64,000 nt of DNA, from positions 2,741,501 through 2,805,500 of the forward strand of contig NZ_CP125640.1 of assembly GCF_030053155.1 (NCBI RefSeq), read 5' to 3'. The DNA is from Rhizobium sp. BT03 (GTDB lineage: Bacteria; Pseudomonadota; Alphaproteobacteria; Rhizobiales; Rhizobiaceae). The position numbers and the translations under genes are program-made. The notes beneath the pieces were generated by a model. It searched no databases. It worked only from the letters and a program-made list of their open reading frames with translations, and was not told where the DNA came from. Shown one piece after another: positions 18,082-27,011 of this stretch (position 1 is the stretch's first letter; each line of letters starts with the position of its first letter).

Positions 18082-19515
18082 TTAGAGCAGCAGGCTCCAG
18101 AAGCCATGCCTCTTTCTATGTTGGCGCTTCAGCTCGGCAACATAGGCGTCGTGAGGCCGGGCGCTGCCGAAATCGTCGATGTGAGGCGCGAGCGAGGCGC
18201 ATTCCGCCAGATGGCGCGCGGCATGCCGGTAACGGCTGGATCGGCCGTTATCGAGAGTGAAGCCGATCATTGAGCGTAACAGCACGGTCGCTGCGAGCGG
18301 GTGTTTCTCCCCCAGCATTTCGGCGCCCGACGTCATCAGCTCGTAACGGTCGCCGTCCAGTTCCGCCTGGCGCCTGAAGATGAGTTTCGCGGCTTCGGCC
18401 GGCAAGGGCCAGGCAAGGAAAAAGGCAAGGGCTCGATGAACATCCGGAAAGCCGTGCGCGAAGGCGAACGCCTTCTCCTCGGCCTCGATGTCGTCGAAGT
18501 CGGCGAGCTTTCGCAGGAAAGCGCGAAGGTGCTCGCCGTTCAGCGACTGCTCGAAGCATTGCCATCGATAGGCCTGCGCTTCGTCCCCCCGTCCGAGCGC
18601 TTCGAGCGTTTCGACGCGGGCTTCCTGCCATTCAAAAGGCATTTCGAACCATCCCCGGTGATCGACGCCGTCCAAAATCCTCAATGCTTCCTCGGCGCGC
18701 CCAGCCAGGAGCAAGCGGTCGGAAATCGCGATCGCGACCATCGGCATCCTTAAGGTCTCTTCCGGCTGCTGGGCGATGAAGGCATCGACATCATTCTCAG
18801 CATCGGCAATGTCCTGCAGAGCGATGCGCGCCCTCTGTTGCCGATGCCTGGCATAGATCTCGTCCAGATAGGTCGGTCCGCTGCCCCAGCCGAAAGTTTC
18901 CCGGTCGGCATCGGCAGGCTTCTCCTCCTCTTCCTTCAACCATTGCACCAGGAGGCCCTTCAAACGTTCCAGGCCGTCCTTACCCAGCACCGGAACTATT
19001 TCGGTGATCAGCGGGTCATATTGGCCGTGGTCGTTATCCTGCAAGGCAGCGAAAACCTTGTCGGCAAGGACATCGATACCGATCCCCGCGGCCCTGGCGA
19101 TGACGCCGGCATCGGCGCATGCCTGATGGAAGGTCTCGGTGAAGGCGATGTCGTTGCTGTTGGATCGGTGGAATATCGAATCGGCAACGGCAAGGAATTG
19201 CCAGATGAGATCGAACGCTTCCTTCGGATCGTCGGCGGCCACGACGGTAACGATCGCGGATCGCTGTGTTTCGAGGTCCGCGTTGACGGCTTTTACCTTA
19301 TGCCATTCGATGACGCTCTGCGCTCGTGCGATGCTGCCGAGGCGCTTGCGGATCTCACGGGCGACCTCGGTGCTGCCCTGATTGCCGGCCAGTTCCATGC
19401 GCAGACGTCGCTTATGGGCGGCGCTGCCGGTGCTGATTTCGATCAGCAGTTCGGCGAGACGCTGCGCGCCGAGCGCTTCCAGGTTTTTTGCGTTGAGAGT
19501 CGTCTTTGCTGCCAT
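18082..19515 (-). CDS. DUF6880-family protein of unknown function
   Basis: A 477-residue soluble protein rich in short helices. The opening KNLEALGAQRLAELLIEIS, then GSAAHKRRLRMELAG, and the ending HIDDFGSARPHDAYVAELKR, then HRKRHGFWSLL, fit the DUF6880 family known from Rhizobiales. The middle looks like TPR-type helical repeats (for example ISDRLLLAGRAEEALRILD and ARVETLEALGRGDEAQAYRW). There are no catalytic motifs, signal or membrane segments. A role in protein-protein contact is a guess from the repeats. It stands 35 bases upstream of the thioredoxin-like gene on the same strand and may share its transcript. Confidence 0.7.
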   Translation of the reverse strand: MAAKTTLNAKNLEALGAQRLAELLIEISTGSAAHKRRLRMELAGNQGSTEVAREIRKRLGSIARAQSVIEWHKVKAVNADLETQRSAIVTVVAADDPKEAFDLIWQFLAVADSIFHRSNSNDIAFTETFHQACADAGVIARAAGIGIDVLADKVFAALQDNDHGQYDPLITEIVPVLGKDGLERLKGLLVQWLKEEEEKPADADRETFGWGSGPTYLDEIYARHRQQRARIALQDIADAENDVDAFIAQQPEETLRMPMVAIAISDRLLLAGRAEEALRILDGVDHRGWFEMPFEWQEARVETLEALGRGDEAQAYRWQCFEQSLNGEHLRAFLRKLADFDDIEAEEKAFAFAHGFPDVHRALAFFLAWPLPAEAAKLIFRRQAELDGDRYELMTSGAEMLGEKHPLAATVLLRSMIGFTLDNGRSSRYRHAARHLAECASLAPHIDDFGSARPHDAYVAELKRQHRKRHGFWSLLL

Positions 19516-19767
19516 GGGTCACCGCTGTCGTTTCAGGCGGACAGTATCTTAGCGTTGAAGTCGGTCCAAGGTGTCGGGTGGGGCGGCGCCGGGATAATTC
19601 CGGGTGCGGCCATACCGCGAATTCGTATGACTTTATCGGCGCTTAGTCTCACCGAATCGTGGCCGTTAGCTAAAAAATAACGCTGCCTCGTAACGACTCC
19701 TAAAGCCGGTTTTGGCACCTTGTTACCTGTTTAACATTGCCTTCCAAATTTTCCGCTGGGGTTTGTC

Positions 19768-20022
19768 ATGAGTCATAATAAAGACGCCTGGGTCAGCCAG
19801 CGCGCTTATTCACTGTGGGAATCGGAAGGCAGGCCGGATGGGCGCGGGGAAAGCCATTGGGCTCAGGCGCTGAGGGAGTTCGAGCAGCTGGAGCTGACCA
19901 AAGCCTCGCCCGATGGAAACGATCTCATCGAGAAGCTGAAGGCAGCCGGGCGGCTGATGCGGGTCTATGACGAGGCGGCCCCTGCCGTCGAGAACGACCT
20001 GCAGCTGAAAGCGGCTCGTTAG
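19768..20022 (+). CDS. Small DUF2934-domain protein
   Basis: An 84-residue protein. The N-terminal half (WVSQRAYSLWESEGRPDGR, then ESHWAQALREFE) matches the DUF2934 pattern of two short helices with the WExxGRPxGR turn. The family is abundant in rhizobia and often linked to stress responses, without known biochemistry. The C-terminal half is not familiar. A GGGG purine stretch eight bases before the ATG serves as ribosome site. It stands alone between the DUF6880 gene (divergent) and the ThuA-like gene (convergent). Confidence 0.75.
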   Translation: MSHNKDAWVSQRAYSLWESEGRPDGRGESHWAQALREFEQLELTKASPDGNDLIEKLKAAGRLMRVYDEAAPAVENDLQLKAAR

Positions 20023-20184
20023 GCCTTCTTGCCACCTCTCGAATATTCAGCGGCATTCCAGGCGGACGATCGGTCTTGCCGGCAGGTGTCGCCACGTCAA
20101 TGACCTCAGCGTCGGGGAATATCGAAAGCGTTCTCGGATAGAGTTCAGCCGCCCTCGAGCGGTGCCCGATGCAGCATCCCAAAT

Positions 20185-20829
20185 CTACTGGCGGGCGGCC
20201 CAGCTCAGGCCGCGGCGCAGGATGAGAGGCATATAGGGATGGTCGAATTCGGCGGCGACATGGCCGAGCGCGGAATAGAAGATGCGGCCGGCACCGAAAT
20301 GGCGCTTGAAGACAACAGGCATCACGACATTGCGGGCGGCAGGATCATAGGCGCCGGTGAAGGTGGTGGTCGCCAGGATTTCGACTGTCGGATCATAATG
20401 CAGATAATATTGCTCCGACCGATAGTCGAAGTCGGGAATGCCCTCCATCACAGGATCGTCCTGGCGGGTGACGGCGACGCGAAAGTCGATGATGTTGCCG
20501 GGATGGGCGACCCAGGTGACGCCGGAGACATAGCGGAAAGCGGCGCTTTCCTTGAAGGAGGTGGCGAGCGCGCCGTGATGGCCGGCAAGCCCCAGCCCGC
20601 CGCGCACGGCTTCGACCAAGGCAGCCGCATGGGGTTTTTCCAGCGTTTCGCCGGTGATGATCGGTGCCAGCAGGTCGGCTTTGGCGAGCGCCGGTGACCC
20701 GAATATGCCGAGATCGCCAGTGACCTCGACCGCAAAATCGTCCTCGCGCAGCAGGTCGGCGACGATATGAGCGCATTGCTCCGGCTCATGGCCCTGCCAG
20801 CCGCCCCAAACGACCAATGCCTTCCTCAT
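20185..20829 (-). CDS. ThuA-like domain protein
   Basis: A 214-residue glutamine-amidotransferase-like fold (ThuA family). Conserved blocks are ALVVWGGWQGHEPEQCAH, GLGLAGHHGALATSF, VAHPGNIIDFRV, SEQYYLHYDP and GRIFYSALGHVAAEFDHP. In Sinorhizobium, ThuA with ThuB handles trehalose-related sugars; no thuB or sugar transporter is next to this gene, so the specific substrate is open. It could be a sugar or sugar-acid isomerase/hydrolase. ATG 20829 (MRKALVVWGG) is chosen over 20862 because the domain starts there. Confidence 0.8.
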   Translation of the reverse strand: MRKALVVWGGWQGHEPEQCAHIVADLLREDDFAVEVTGDLGIFGSPALAKADLLAPIITGETLEKPHAAALVEAVRGGLGLAGHHGALATSFKESAAFRYVSGVTWVAHPGNIIDFRVAVTRQDDPVMEGIPDFDYRSEQYYLHYDPTVEILATTTFTGAYDPAARNVVMPVVFKRHFGAGRIFYSALGHVAAEFDHPYMPLILRRGLSWAARQ

Positions 20830-21039
20830 TCGCGCGCTCCCTGGCTGATTGCTGCGGACCATGTTGTGAATGCCCCTTAAAACGGGCGGTTATGCAAATC
20901 ACGCGAATAATTCCGACTGCCGCCGGGGCGGTTCGGCATTTGACCTATTGTCCGTTCACGCCTATCGCAATTCCTTCTTTTTATTGACGTGTATCTCGTC
21001 TAGGTTTCTTTCATCTCTCGCTAATAATAAGGGTGGTGC

Positions 21040-22023
21040 ATGGCAGGTGAAACGGTTCTTGTCGTCGGCGGCGCCGGCTATATCGGCTCGCATACGTGTC
21101 TCGACCTGGCGAACAAGGGCTACAAGCCTGTCGTCTTCGATAATTTTTCCAACGGCCACCGGGAGTTCGTCAAATGGGGGCCGGCGGAGGAAGGCGATAT
21201 TCGCGATCGCGCCCGGCTGGACGAGGTGCTCGCCAAGCACAAGCCGGCGGCGATCCTGCATTTTGCCGCGCTGATCGAGGTCGGCGAATCGGTCAAAGAT
21301 CCGGTTTCCTTCTATGAGAACAATGTCATCGGCACGCTGACGCTGCTTTCGGCGGCGCAGGCGGCCGGCATCAATGCTTTCGTCTTCTCCTCCACCTGCG
21401 CGACCTACGGCCTGCCGCAGAGCGTGCCGCTCGACGAGACGCACCGGCAGGTGCCGATCAATCCCTACGGGCGGACGAAATATATCGTCGAACAGGCGCT
21501 TGCCGATTACGACCAGTACCGGAGCCTGCGCTCGGTGGTGCTGCGTTATTTCAATGCGGCCGGCGCCGATTTCGAAGGCCGGATCGGCGAATGGCACCAG
21601 CCGGAGACGCATGCGATCCCGCTGGCGATCGACGCCGCCCTCGGCCGCCGCCAGGGCTTCAAGGTGTTCGGCAGCGATTACGAGACGCGCGACGGTACCT
21701 GCGTGCGCGACTATATCCATGTGCTGGATCTTGCCGATGCGCATGTGCGCGCCGTCGAATATCTGCTGAAGGGCGGGGATTCCGTCGCGCTCAACCTCGG
21801 CACCGGCACCGGCACGACGGTGAAGGAGTTGCTCGGCGCGATCGAGGATGTGTCGAACCGGCCTTTCCCGGTCGAATATATCGGCCGGCGCGAAGGCGAT
21901 TCGCATACGCTGGTCGCCAATAACGACAAGGCGCGCGACGTGCTCGGCTGGGTGCCGCAGTATGATCTCAGCCAGATCATCCGCTCCGCCTGGAACTGGC
22001 ATGCAAGATCCAACCAGCATTGA
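21040..22023 (+). CDS. galE: UDP-glucose 4-epimerase
   Basis: A 327-residue short-chain dehydrogenase-type epimerase that interconverts UDP-glucose and UDP-galactose. The NAD-binding GGAGYIGSH is at 10-18, the SSTCATYG serine/threonine block at 117-124 and the catalytic pair Y143/K147 in NPYGRTKYIVEQ. The product feeds exopolysaccharide and lipopolysaccharide, both galactose-rich in rhizobia. The ATG follows GGGTGG. Its 3' end overlaps the next gene by 23 bases, tying it to a sulfatase/phosphodiesterase-like enzyme. Confidence 0.95.
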   Translation: MAGETVLVVGGAGYIGSHTCLDLANKGYKPVVFDNFSNGHREFVKWGPAEEGDIRDRARLDEVLAKHKPAAILHFAALIEVGESVKDPVSFYENNVIGTLTLLSAAQAAGINAFVFSSTCATYGLPQSVPLDETHRQVPINPYGRTKYIVEQALADYDQYRSLRSVVLRYFNAAGADFEGRIGEWHQPETHAIPLAIDAALGRRQGFKVFGSDYETRDGTCVRDYIHVLDLADAHVRAVEYLLKGGDSVALNLGTGTGTTVKELLGAIEDVSNRPFPVEYIGRREGDSHTLVANNDKARDVLGWVPQYDLSQIIRSAWNWHARSNQH

Positions 22024-23560
22024 GCCAGCCGGAATTGAGAGCGACCGCCGGCCGAATATCCTGCTGATCACCGCGGATCAATGGCGCGGCGATTGCCTGT
22101 CGGCCATCGGCCATTCTTGCGTGAAAACGCCCAATGTCGATGCGCTGTCGCGGGAGGGCACCCTCTTCCGGCGGCATTATGCCGGCGCGGCACCCTGCTC
22201 GCCGGCGCGGGCGACGCTCTATACCGGCCTCTACCAGATGAACCACCGCGTCTGCCGCAATGGTTCGCCGCTCGATGCGCGCTTCGACAATCTGGCGCTG
22301 GCCGCCCGGCGGGCGGGCTATGACCCGACGCTGTTCGGCTATACCGACACGGCGCCCGATCCGCGCGGTATGGATGCCAATGACCCGCATCTGACGACCT
22401 ATGAAGGCGTGCTGCCGGGCTTTACCGCACGCCAGCTGCTGCCGGAGCATGAAAGGCAGTGGCTCTCCTGGCTCAGGTCCCGTGGTCATCGGGACGCCGT
22501 CAGCCGCGACATTCATATTCCCGTCGGCGCGCGCGCCGGCGACATTTCCGATGCGGCGCCGGCCTATTCCAGCGACGAGACCCAGACGGCGTTCCTCGCC
22601 GGCGAGTTCATCCGCTGGCTGGGCGAACAGGACGGGCCATGGTTTGCGCATGTCTCCTTCTTGCGGCCGCATCCGCCCTTTTCCGTGCCGGAGCCGTTCA
22701 ACCGAATGTTCCGGGCCGGTGATGGGCCGGCTTTTGCGCGCGCGGCCAACGCCCAAACGGAAGAGGCAAGTCATCCCTATCTCGCCTATGCCATGCCGCG
22801 CACCGGCAAGAGCAGTTTCATCCACGGCGCGACGGGACCGCTCAGCGACTGGGATGGCGAGGATTTCGCGGCGATCCGAGCGATCTATTACGGCATGATC
22901 GCAGAGGTCGATGCGCAGCTCGGCCGGATCTGGCAGGCCCTGAAGGATGCGGGCGCCTGGGACGATACGCTTATTGTCTTCACCTCGGATCACGCCGAGA
23001 TGGCAGGCGATCACTGGACGCTGGGGAAGGGCGGCTTCTTCGACGGCAGCTACCACATTCCGCTTGTCATTCGCGATCCCGTAAGCAGCGTCGCTGGCGG
23101 GGTCGTCGACGATTTCACCAGTGCCGCGGACATTTTTCCCACAGTTTGCCAAAGGCTCGGCATCGAGGCGAAGAACGGGCTCGACGGCCGGTCACTGATG
23201 CCCTTTGTCAACGGCGCAAGCGGACCGGGTTGGCGGGACGCGGCATTCTGGGAGTTCGATTTCCGCGATATCGCCGGGGGCGAGACGGAGCGGTATTTCG
23301 GGCTCAGGTCGAACGAGTGCAATCTTGCGGTGATCCGCGACGCGCGGTTCAAATACGTGCATTTTGCCGCCTTGCCGCCGCTGCTCTTCAATCTCCACGA
23401 CGATCCGATGGAGCTCGACAATCTCGCGGCCGATCCGGCCTATGCGGCGACCCGGCTTGACTATGCCGAAAAGCTGCTGTCGCTGCGGGCACGGCATCTC
23501 GATCAGACGCTCGCCTATACCGAGCTGACGGAAAAAGGGCCGGCGACGCGCCGGCCCTGA
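22001..23560 (+). CDS. Phosphonate monoester hydrolase / arylsulfatase-like enzyme (alkaline phosphatase superfamily)
   Basis: A 519-residue protein of the sulfatase branch. RPNILLITADQWRGDCL provides the first metal Asp, and CSPARATLYTG (66-76) is the C-x-P-x-R signature whose Cys is turned into formylglycine. FTSDHAEMAGDHWTLGKGG holds the second metal cluster. The closest layout I recall is the R. leguminosarum phosphonate monoester hydrolase: shared stretches include GLYQMNHR, the DTLIVFTSDH block and KYVHFAALPPL. These enzymes hydrolyse phosphate, phosphonate and sulfate esters promiscuously. It has no signal peptide. The ATG at 22001 lies inside galE, so translation is likely coupled; substrate here may be a polysaccharide or lipid head group, but that is inference. 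Confidence 0.82.
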   Translation: MQDPTSIEPAGIESDRRPNILLITADQWRGDCLSAIGHSCVKTPNVDALSREGTLFRRHYAGAAPCSPARATLYTGLYQMNHRVCRNGSPLDARFDNLALAARRAGYDPTLFGYTDTAPDPRGMDANDPHLTTYEGVLPGFTARQLLPEHERQWLSWLRSRGHRDAVSRDIHIPVGARAGDISDAAPAYSSDETQTAFLAGEFIRWLGEQDGPWFAHVSFLRPHPPFSVPEPFNRMFRAGDGPAFARAANAQTEEASHPYLAYAMPRTGKSSFIHGATGPLSDWDGEDFAAIRAIYYGMIAEVDAQLGRIWQALKDAGAWDDTLIVFTSDHAEMAGDHWTLGKGGFFDGSYHIPLVIRDPVSSVAGGVVDDFTSAADIFPTVCQRLGIEAKNGLDGRSLMPFVNGASGPGWRDAAFWEFDFRDIAGGETERYFGLRSNECNLAVIRDARFKYVHFAALPPLLFNLHDDPMELDNLAADPAYAATRLDYAEKLLSLRARHLDQTLAYTELTEKGPATRRP

Positions 23561-23566
23561 CTCTCT

Positions 23567-24064
23567 TTAGCCGAGATAATCGCGCTTGCCGATCGGCGCA
23601 CCCTGGTTGCGCAGGATGGCGTGGGCGGTCGCAACGTGGAAATAGAAGTTCGGCAGGGCGAAGATGGTGACATATTCGCTGCCCGGAAGCACGATGCCGC
23701 TGTTGCCCGGCAAAGTGATTTCACGCGTTTCCGCGCCCTCCAGCGCGTCCGGGGAGAAGCCGGCGAGATAGGCTTCGGTCTTGGCCAGCCGCTCGCGCAG
23801 CTCGTCGAACGTCTTCTCATTGTCCTCGAACTTCGGGGCGTCGGTGGCGGTCAGCCTGGAGAGGGTGAATTTGGCGCTGTCGCTGGCGCGCTGATACTGG
23901 CCGGAGAGCGGCAGCATGTCGGGCGCAAGGCGGGCGGCAACCAGGATGGCGGGATCGATATTCTTCTCCTTCGCATAGGCTTCGGCCTTGTCGAGATAGG
24001 CCTTCAGGCTGGCGAGGCCGCGCTGGAACATCGGAACGGTGAGGCGATAGATCGAAATGGACAT
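23567..24064 (-). CDS. DUF1993 family protein
   Basis: A 165-residue protein beginning MSISIYRLTVPMFQRGLASL, with LVAARLAPDMLPLSGQYQ, DNEKTFDELRERLAKTE, and the ending block FYFHVATAHAILRNQGAPIGK then RDYLG. These are the DUF1993 signature, related to the DinB four-helix fold. Function unknown; such proteins bind metal through histidines in some relatives. It is convergent with the phosphonate hydrolase-like gene, six bases apart. The start is set by the ATG at 24064; the longer frame upstream is antisense to the ABC transporter genes. Confidence 0.8.
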   Translation of the reverse strand: MSISIYRLTVPMFQRGLASLKAYLDKAEAYAKEKNIDPAILVAARLAPDMLPLSGQYQRASDSAKFTLSRLTATDAPKFEDNEKTFDELRERLAKTEAYLAGFSPDALEGAETREITLPGNSGIVLPGSEYVTIFALPNFYFHVATAHAILRNQGAPIGKRDYLG

Positions 24065-24255
24065 TTGCCCTGTCTCCAAAATCCTTAAATGACCGGCCGC
24101 GTCGAGAGATCGAAGACGCCTGCGGCCGCGGCCTTGTCTTCGAGCCTCCCATAGATGGAGGCGGCTTTCGCCTTTCACAACAGAGGCAATGCAGGCGTCG
24201 ATCGTAAAGTGCGCGGCCTTGCGCCTTCTTCCCGATCTCGTCGCCGCTAAAGAGG

Positions 24256-24291
24256 CTTGACGCCGTTCCCAGAAAATGGAATGAATATTCC
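24256..24291 (+). promoter_or_regulatory. Promoter region with IolR-type operator GGAA-N6-TTCC
   Basis: CTTGAC at 24256-24261 can serve as -35. About 17 bases further, at 24278-24291, stands the perfect dyad GGAATGAATATTCC, which fits the GGAA-N6-TTCC pattern described for the RpiR-family repressor IolR of Sinorhizobium meliloti. The site overlaps the expected -10 region, as a repressor operator would. The remaining leader to 24436 (about 145 bases) holds a GC-rich segment and no other clear signal. Confidence 0.55.
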
Positions 24292-24436
24292 GAAGAGAAA
24301 ATTTTACGGTTTGTTTGTTCCGTTTTAAGCGGAGCGCCGCAGGAGAGGCGGCGAGAAAATTCCGGCTCCAGGGCAAATGCCTGGGGCTCCGGCGTGAGGA
24401 GGGTGCAGCCGGGCACCATTTGTGGAGGAAGTGAAA

Positions 24437-25366
24437 ATGAAAAAGTTTATCCTGGGCACTGCGATGGCGCTCGTCATGTCGACGGCCGCTCACGCAGAAA
24501 CCGTCGGCGTTTCGATGGCGAAATTCGACGACAACTTTCTGACCGTTCTGCGCAACGGCATGACCGATTATGCCAAGACGCTTTCCGGCGTGACGCTGCA
24601 GGTCGAAGACGCGCAGAACGACGTTTCCAAGCAGCAGAGCCAGATCCAGAATTTCATCGCCTCCAAGGTCGATGCCATCATCGTCAACCCTGTCGATACC
24701 GACGCGACGACGGCAATGTCGAAGCTTGCCGCCGATGCCGGCATTCCGCTGGTTTACGTCAACCGCCAGCCGGTCAATGTCGACACGCTGCCGGAGAAGC
24801 AGGCTTTCGTCGCATCCAACGAGCAGGAATCCGGCACGCTGGAAACCAAGGAAGTTTGCCGCATTCTCGGCGGCAAGGGCAAGGCCGTCGTCATCATGGG
24901 CGAGCTTTCCAACCAGGCTGCGCGCATGCGCACCCAGGACGTCCATGACGTCATCAAGACCGATGAATGCAAGGGTCTTGAGATCGTCGAAGAGCAGACG
25001 GCCAACTGGGACCGCACCCAGGGCGCCGACCTGATGACCAACTGGCTCTCCAGCGGCATCGAATTCGACGCGGTGATCTCCAACAACGACGAAATGGCGA
25101 TCGGCGCCATCCAGGCGCTGAAGGCAGCCGGCAAGGATATGACCAAGGTCGTCGTCGGCGGCGTCGACGCCACGCAGGACGCGCTTGCCGCCATGCAGGC
25201 AGGCGATCTCGACGTCACCGTGTTCCAGGACGCTGCCGGCCAGGGCAAGGGTGCGCTCGACACCGCGCTGAAGATCGCCAAGGGCGAAAAGACCGAGAAG
25301 AAGGTCTATATTCCCTTCCAGCTCGTGACGCCTGAAAACGTCAAGGACTTCGTCACCAAGAACTGA
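24437..25366 (+). CDS. Sugar ABC transporter substrate-binding protein, probable myo-inositol binding
   Basis: A 309-residue periplasmic binding protein of the ribose/inositol (PBP1) class. The signal peptide is about 20 residues (MKKFILGTAMALVMSTAAHA). Mature blocks: VGVSMAKFDDNFLTVLRNGM, DAIIVNPVDTDATTAMSKLA, ISNNDEMAIGAIQALKAAG and VVVGGVDATQDALAAMQAG. The FDDNFLT and NRQP segments resemble IbpA/IntA of rhizobia, which bind myo-inositol; another pentose or polyol is possible. ATG 24437 follows GGAGGAAG. It is first of a three-gene transporter with an internal attenuator after it. The IolR-like operator upstream supports inositol. Confidence 0.8.
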   Translation: MKKFILGTAMALVMSTAAHAETVGVSMAKFDDNFLTVLRNGMTDYAKTLSGVTLQVEDAQNDVSKQQSQIQNFIASKVDAIIVNPVDTDATTAMSKLAADAGIPLVYVNRQPVNVDTLPEKQAFVASNEQESGTLETKEVCRILGGKGKAVVIMGELSNQAARMRTQDVHDVIKTDECKGLEIVEEQTANWDRTQGADLMTNWLSSGIEFDAVISNNDEMAIGAIQALKAAGKDMTKVVVGGVDATQDALAAMQAGDLDVTVFQDAAGQGKGALDTALKIAKGEKTEKKVYIPFQLVTPENVKDFVTKN

Positions 25367-25381
25367 GGCGAACGCCAAACG

Positions 25382-25408
25382 GGATGCGGGCCTTGCCCGC
25401 ATCCTTTT
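25382..25408 (+). terminator. Intercistronic hairpin with T-tract after the binding protein
   Basis: A perfect 10-bp stem (GGATGCGGGC/GCCCGCATCC), 3-base loop and TTTT. It lies 16 bases past the binding-protein stop and before the ATPase gene, so it may partly terminate, giving more binding protein than ATPase and permease, and protect the upstream mRNA. Confidence 0.7.
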
Positions 25409-25435
25409 CGCCTGTCCGTATCCGGAGGAGATGAT

Positions 25436-26977
25436 ATGGCCGTCAGCCCGACAACCATGGCCGCCGTGCGTGCGAGCGGTGCAGTCCCGAATGCGGAATA
25501 TCTGTTGAGCGCCGAGGGCGTTCGCAAGGAATTTCCAGGTGTCGTCGCCCTCGACGACGTACAGTTCCGGCTGAAGCGCGCCTCCGTGCATGCGCTGATG
25601 GGTGAAAACGGCGCCGGCAAATCGACGCTGATGAAGATCCTCGCCGGCATCTACATCCCCGACAAAGGCGATATCCGCCTGAAAGGGATCGAAATCCAGC
25701 TGAAATCTCCGCTCGACGCGCTGGAGAACGGCATTGCCATGATCCATCAGGAACTGAACCTGATGCCGTTCATGACGGTCGCCGAAAATATCTGGATCCG
25801 CCGCGAGCCGAAGAACCGCTTCGGTTTCGTCGATCACGGCGTCATGCATCGCATGACCGAGGAGCTCTTTGCCCGGCTGAATATCGACATCGATCCCGAT
25901 ATCGAGGTCCGGTACCTGTCCGTCGCCAACCGGCAGATGGTCGAGATCGCCAAGGCGGTTTCCTATAATTCCGACGTGCTGATCATGGACGAGCCGACTT
26001 CGGCGCTGACGGAGCGCGAGGTCGAGCACCTCTTCCGCATCATCCGCGACCTGAGGGCGCAGGGCATCGGCATCGTCTACATCACCCACAAGATGAACGA
26101 GCTGTTCGAGATCGCCGACGAGTTCTCGGTCTTCCGCGACGGCCGATATATCGGCACGCATGCCTCGACCGAGGTGACCCGCGACGACATCATCCGCATG
26201 ATGGTCGGGCGCGAGATCACCCAGATGTTCCCCAAGGAAGAGGTGCCGATCGGCGAGGTGATGCTCTCGGTCAAGGATCTCTGCCTCAACGGCGTCTTCA
26301 AGAACGTCTCCTTCGAGGTAAGGGCGGGCGAGATCCTCGGGGTGGCCGGCCTCGTCGGCTCCGGGCGGTCGAATGTCGCCGAAACATTGTTCGGCGTGAC
26401 GCCGGCAAGCTCCGGTTCGATCGAGCTCTACGGCAAGCCGGTGACGATTTCTTCGCCGACCGAGGCCATCCGCCACCAGATGGCCTTCCTGACCGAGGAC
26501 CGCAAGGATACCGGCTGTCTGCTGATCCTCGATATTCTCGAAAACATGCAGATCGCCGTTCTCCAGGACAGATATGTCAAGGGCGGTTTCGTGCAGCAGG
26601 GCGCCATCGAGGCGACCTGCGAAGACATGGCAAAAAAGCTGCGGGTGAAGACGCCCAATCTTTACGAGCGGGTGGAAAATCTGTCGGGCGGCAATCAGCA
26701 GAAGGTGCTGATCGGGCGCTGGCTGCTCACCAATCCGCGCATCCTCATCCTCGACGAGCCGACGCGCGGCATCGATGTCGGGGCCAAGGCGGAGATCCAC
26801 CGGCTGGTCACCGACATGGCGCGAAACGGCGTGGCGGTCATCATGATCTCGTCCGAGATGCCCGAGGTTCTCGGGATGAGCGACCGCATCATGGTCATGC
26901 ATGAGGGCCGCGTGACCGGTTTCCTCAATCGCGATGAAGCAACGCAGATCAAGGTGATGGAGCTGGCTGCGCAGTGA
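25436..26977 (+). CDS. Sugar ABC transporter ATP-binding protein, two ABC domains
   Basis: A 513-residue RbsA/MglA-class ATPase with two nucleotide-binding halves. The first has GENGAGKST (near residue 59) and Walker [13 protein letters not shown]. The second has a degenerate Walker A GLVGSGRS and an intact LSGGNQQKV signature with [14 protein letters not shown]. This asymmetric layout is normal for carbohydrate uptake class 2 transporters. It energises the permease encoded downstream. The GGAGGAG before the ATG at 25436 is strong. Confidence 0.92.
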   Translation: MAVSPTTMAAVRASGAVPNAEYLLSAEGVRKEFPGVVALDDVQFRLKRASVHALMGENGAGKSTLMKILAGIYIPDKGDIRLKGIEIQLKSPLDALENGIAMIHQELNLMPFMTVAENIWIRREPKNRFGFVDHGVMHRMTEELFARLNIDIDPDIEVRYLSVANRQMVEIAKAVSYNSDVLIMDEPTSALTEREVEHLFRIIRDLRAQGIGIVYITHKMNELFEIADEFSVFRDGRYIGTHASTEVTRDDIIRMMVGREITQMFPKEEVPIGEVMLSVKDLCLNGVFKNVSFEVRAGEILGVAGLVGSGRSNVAETLFGVTPASSGSIELYGKPVTISSPTEAIRHQMAFLTEDRKDTGCLLILDILENMQIAVLQDRYVKGGFVQQGAIEATCEDMAKKLRVKTPNLYERVENLSGGNQQKVLIGRWLLTNPRILILDEPTRGIDVGAKAEIHRLVTDMARNGVAVIMISSEMPEVLGMSDRIMVMHEGRVTGFLNRDEATQIKVMELAAQ

Positions 26978-27011
26978 TGTGCCGTCCGTCATCGCCCAAG
27001 GGAGGTTTGAC

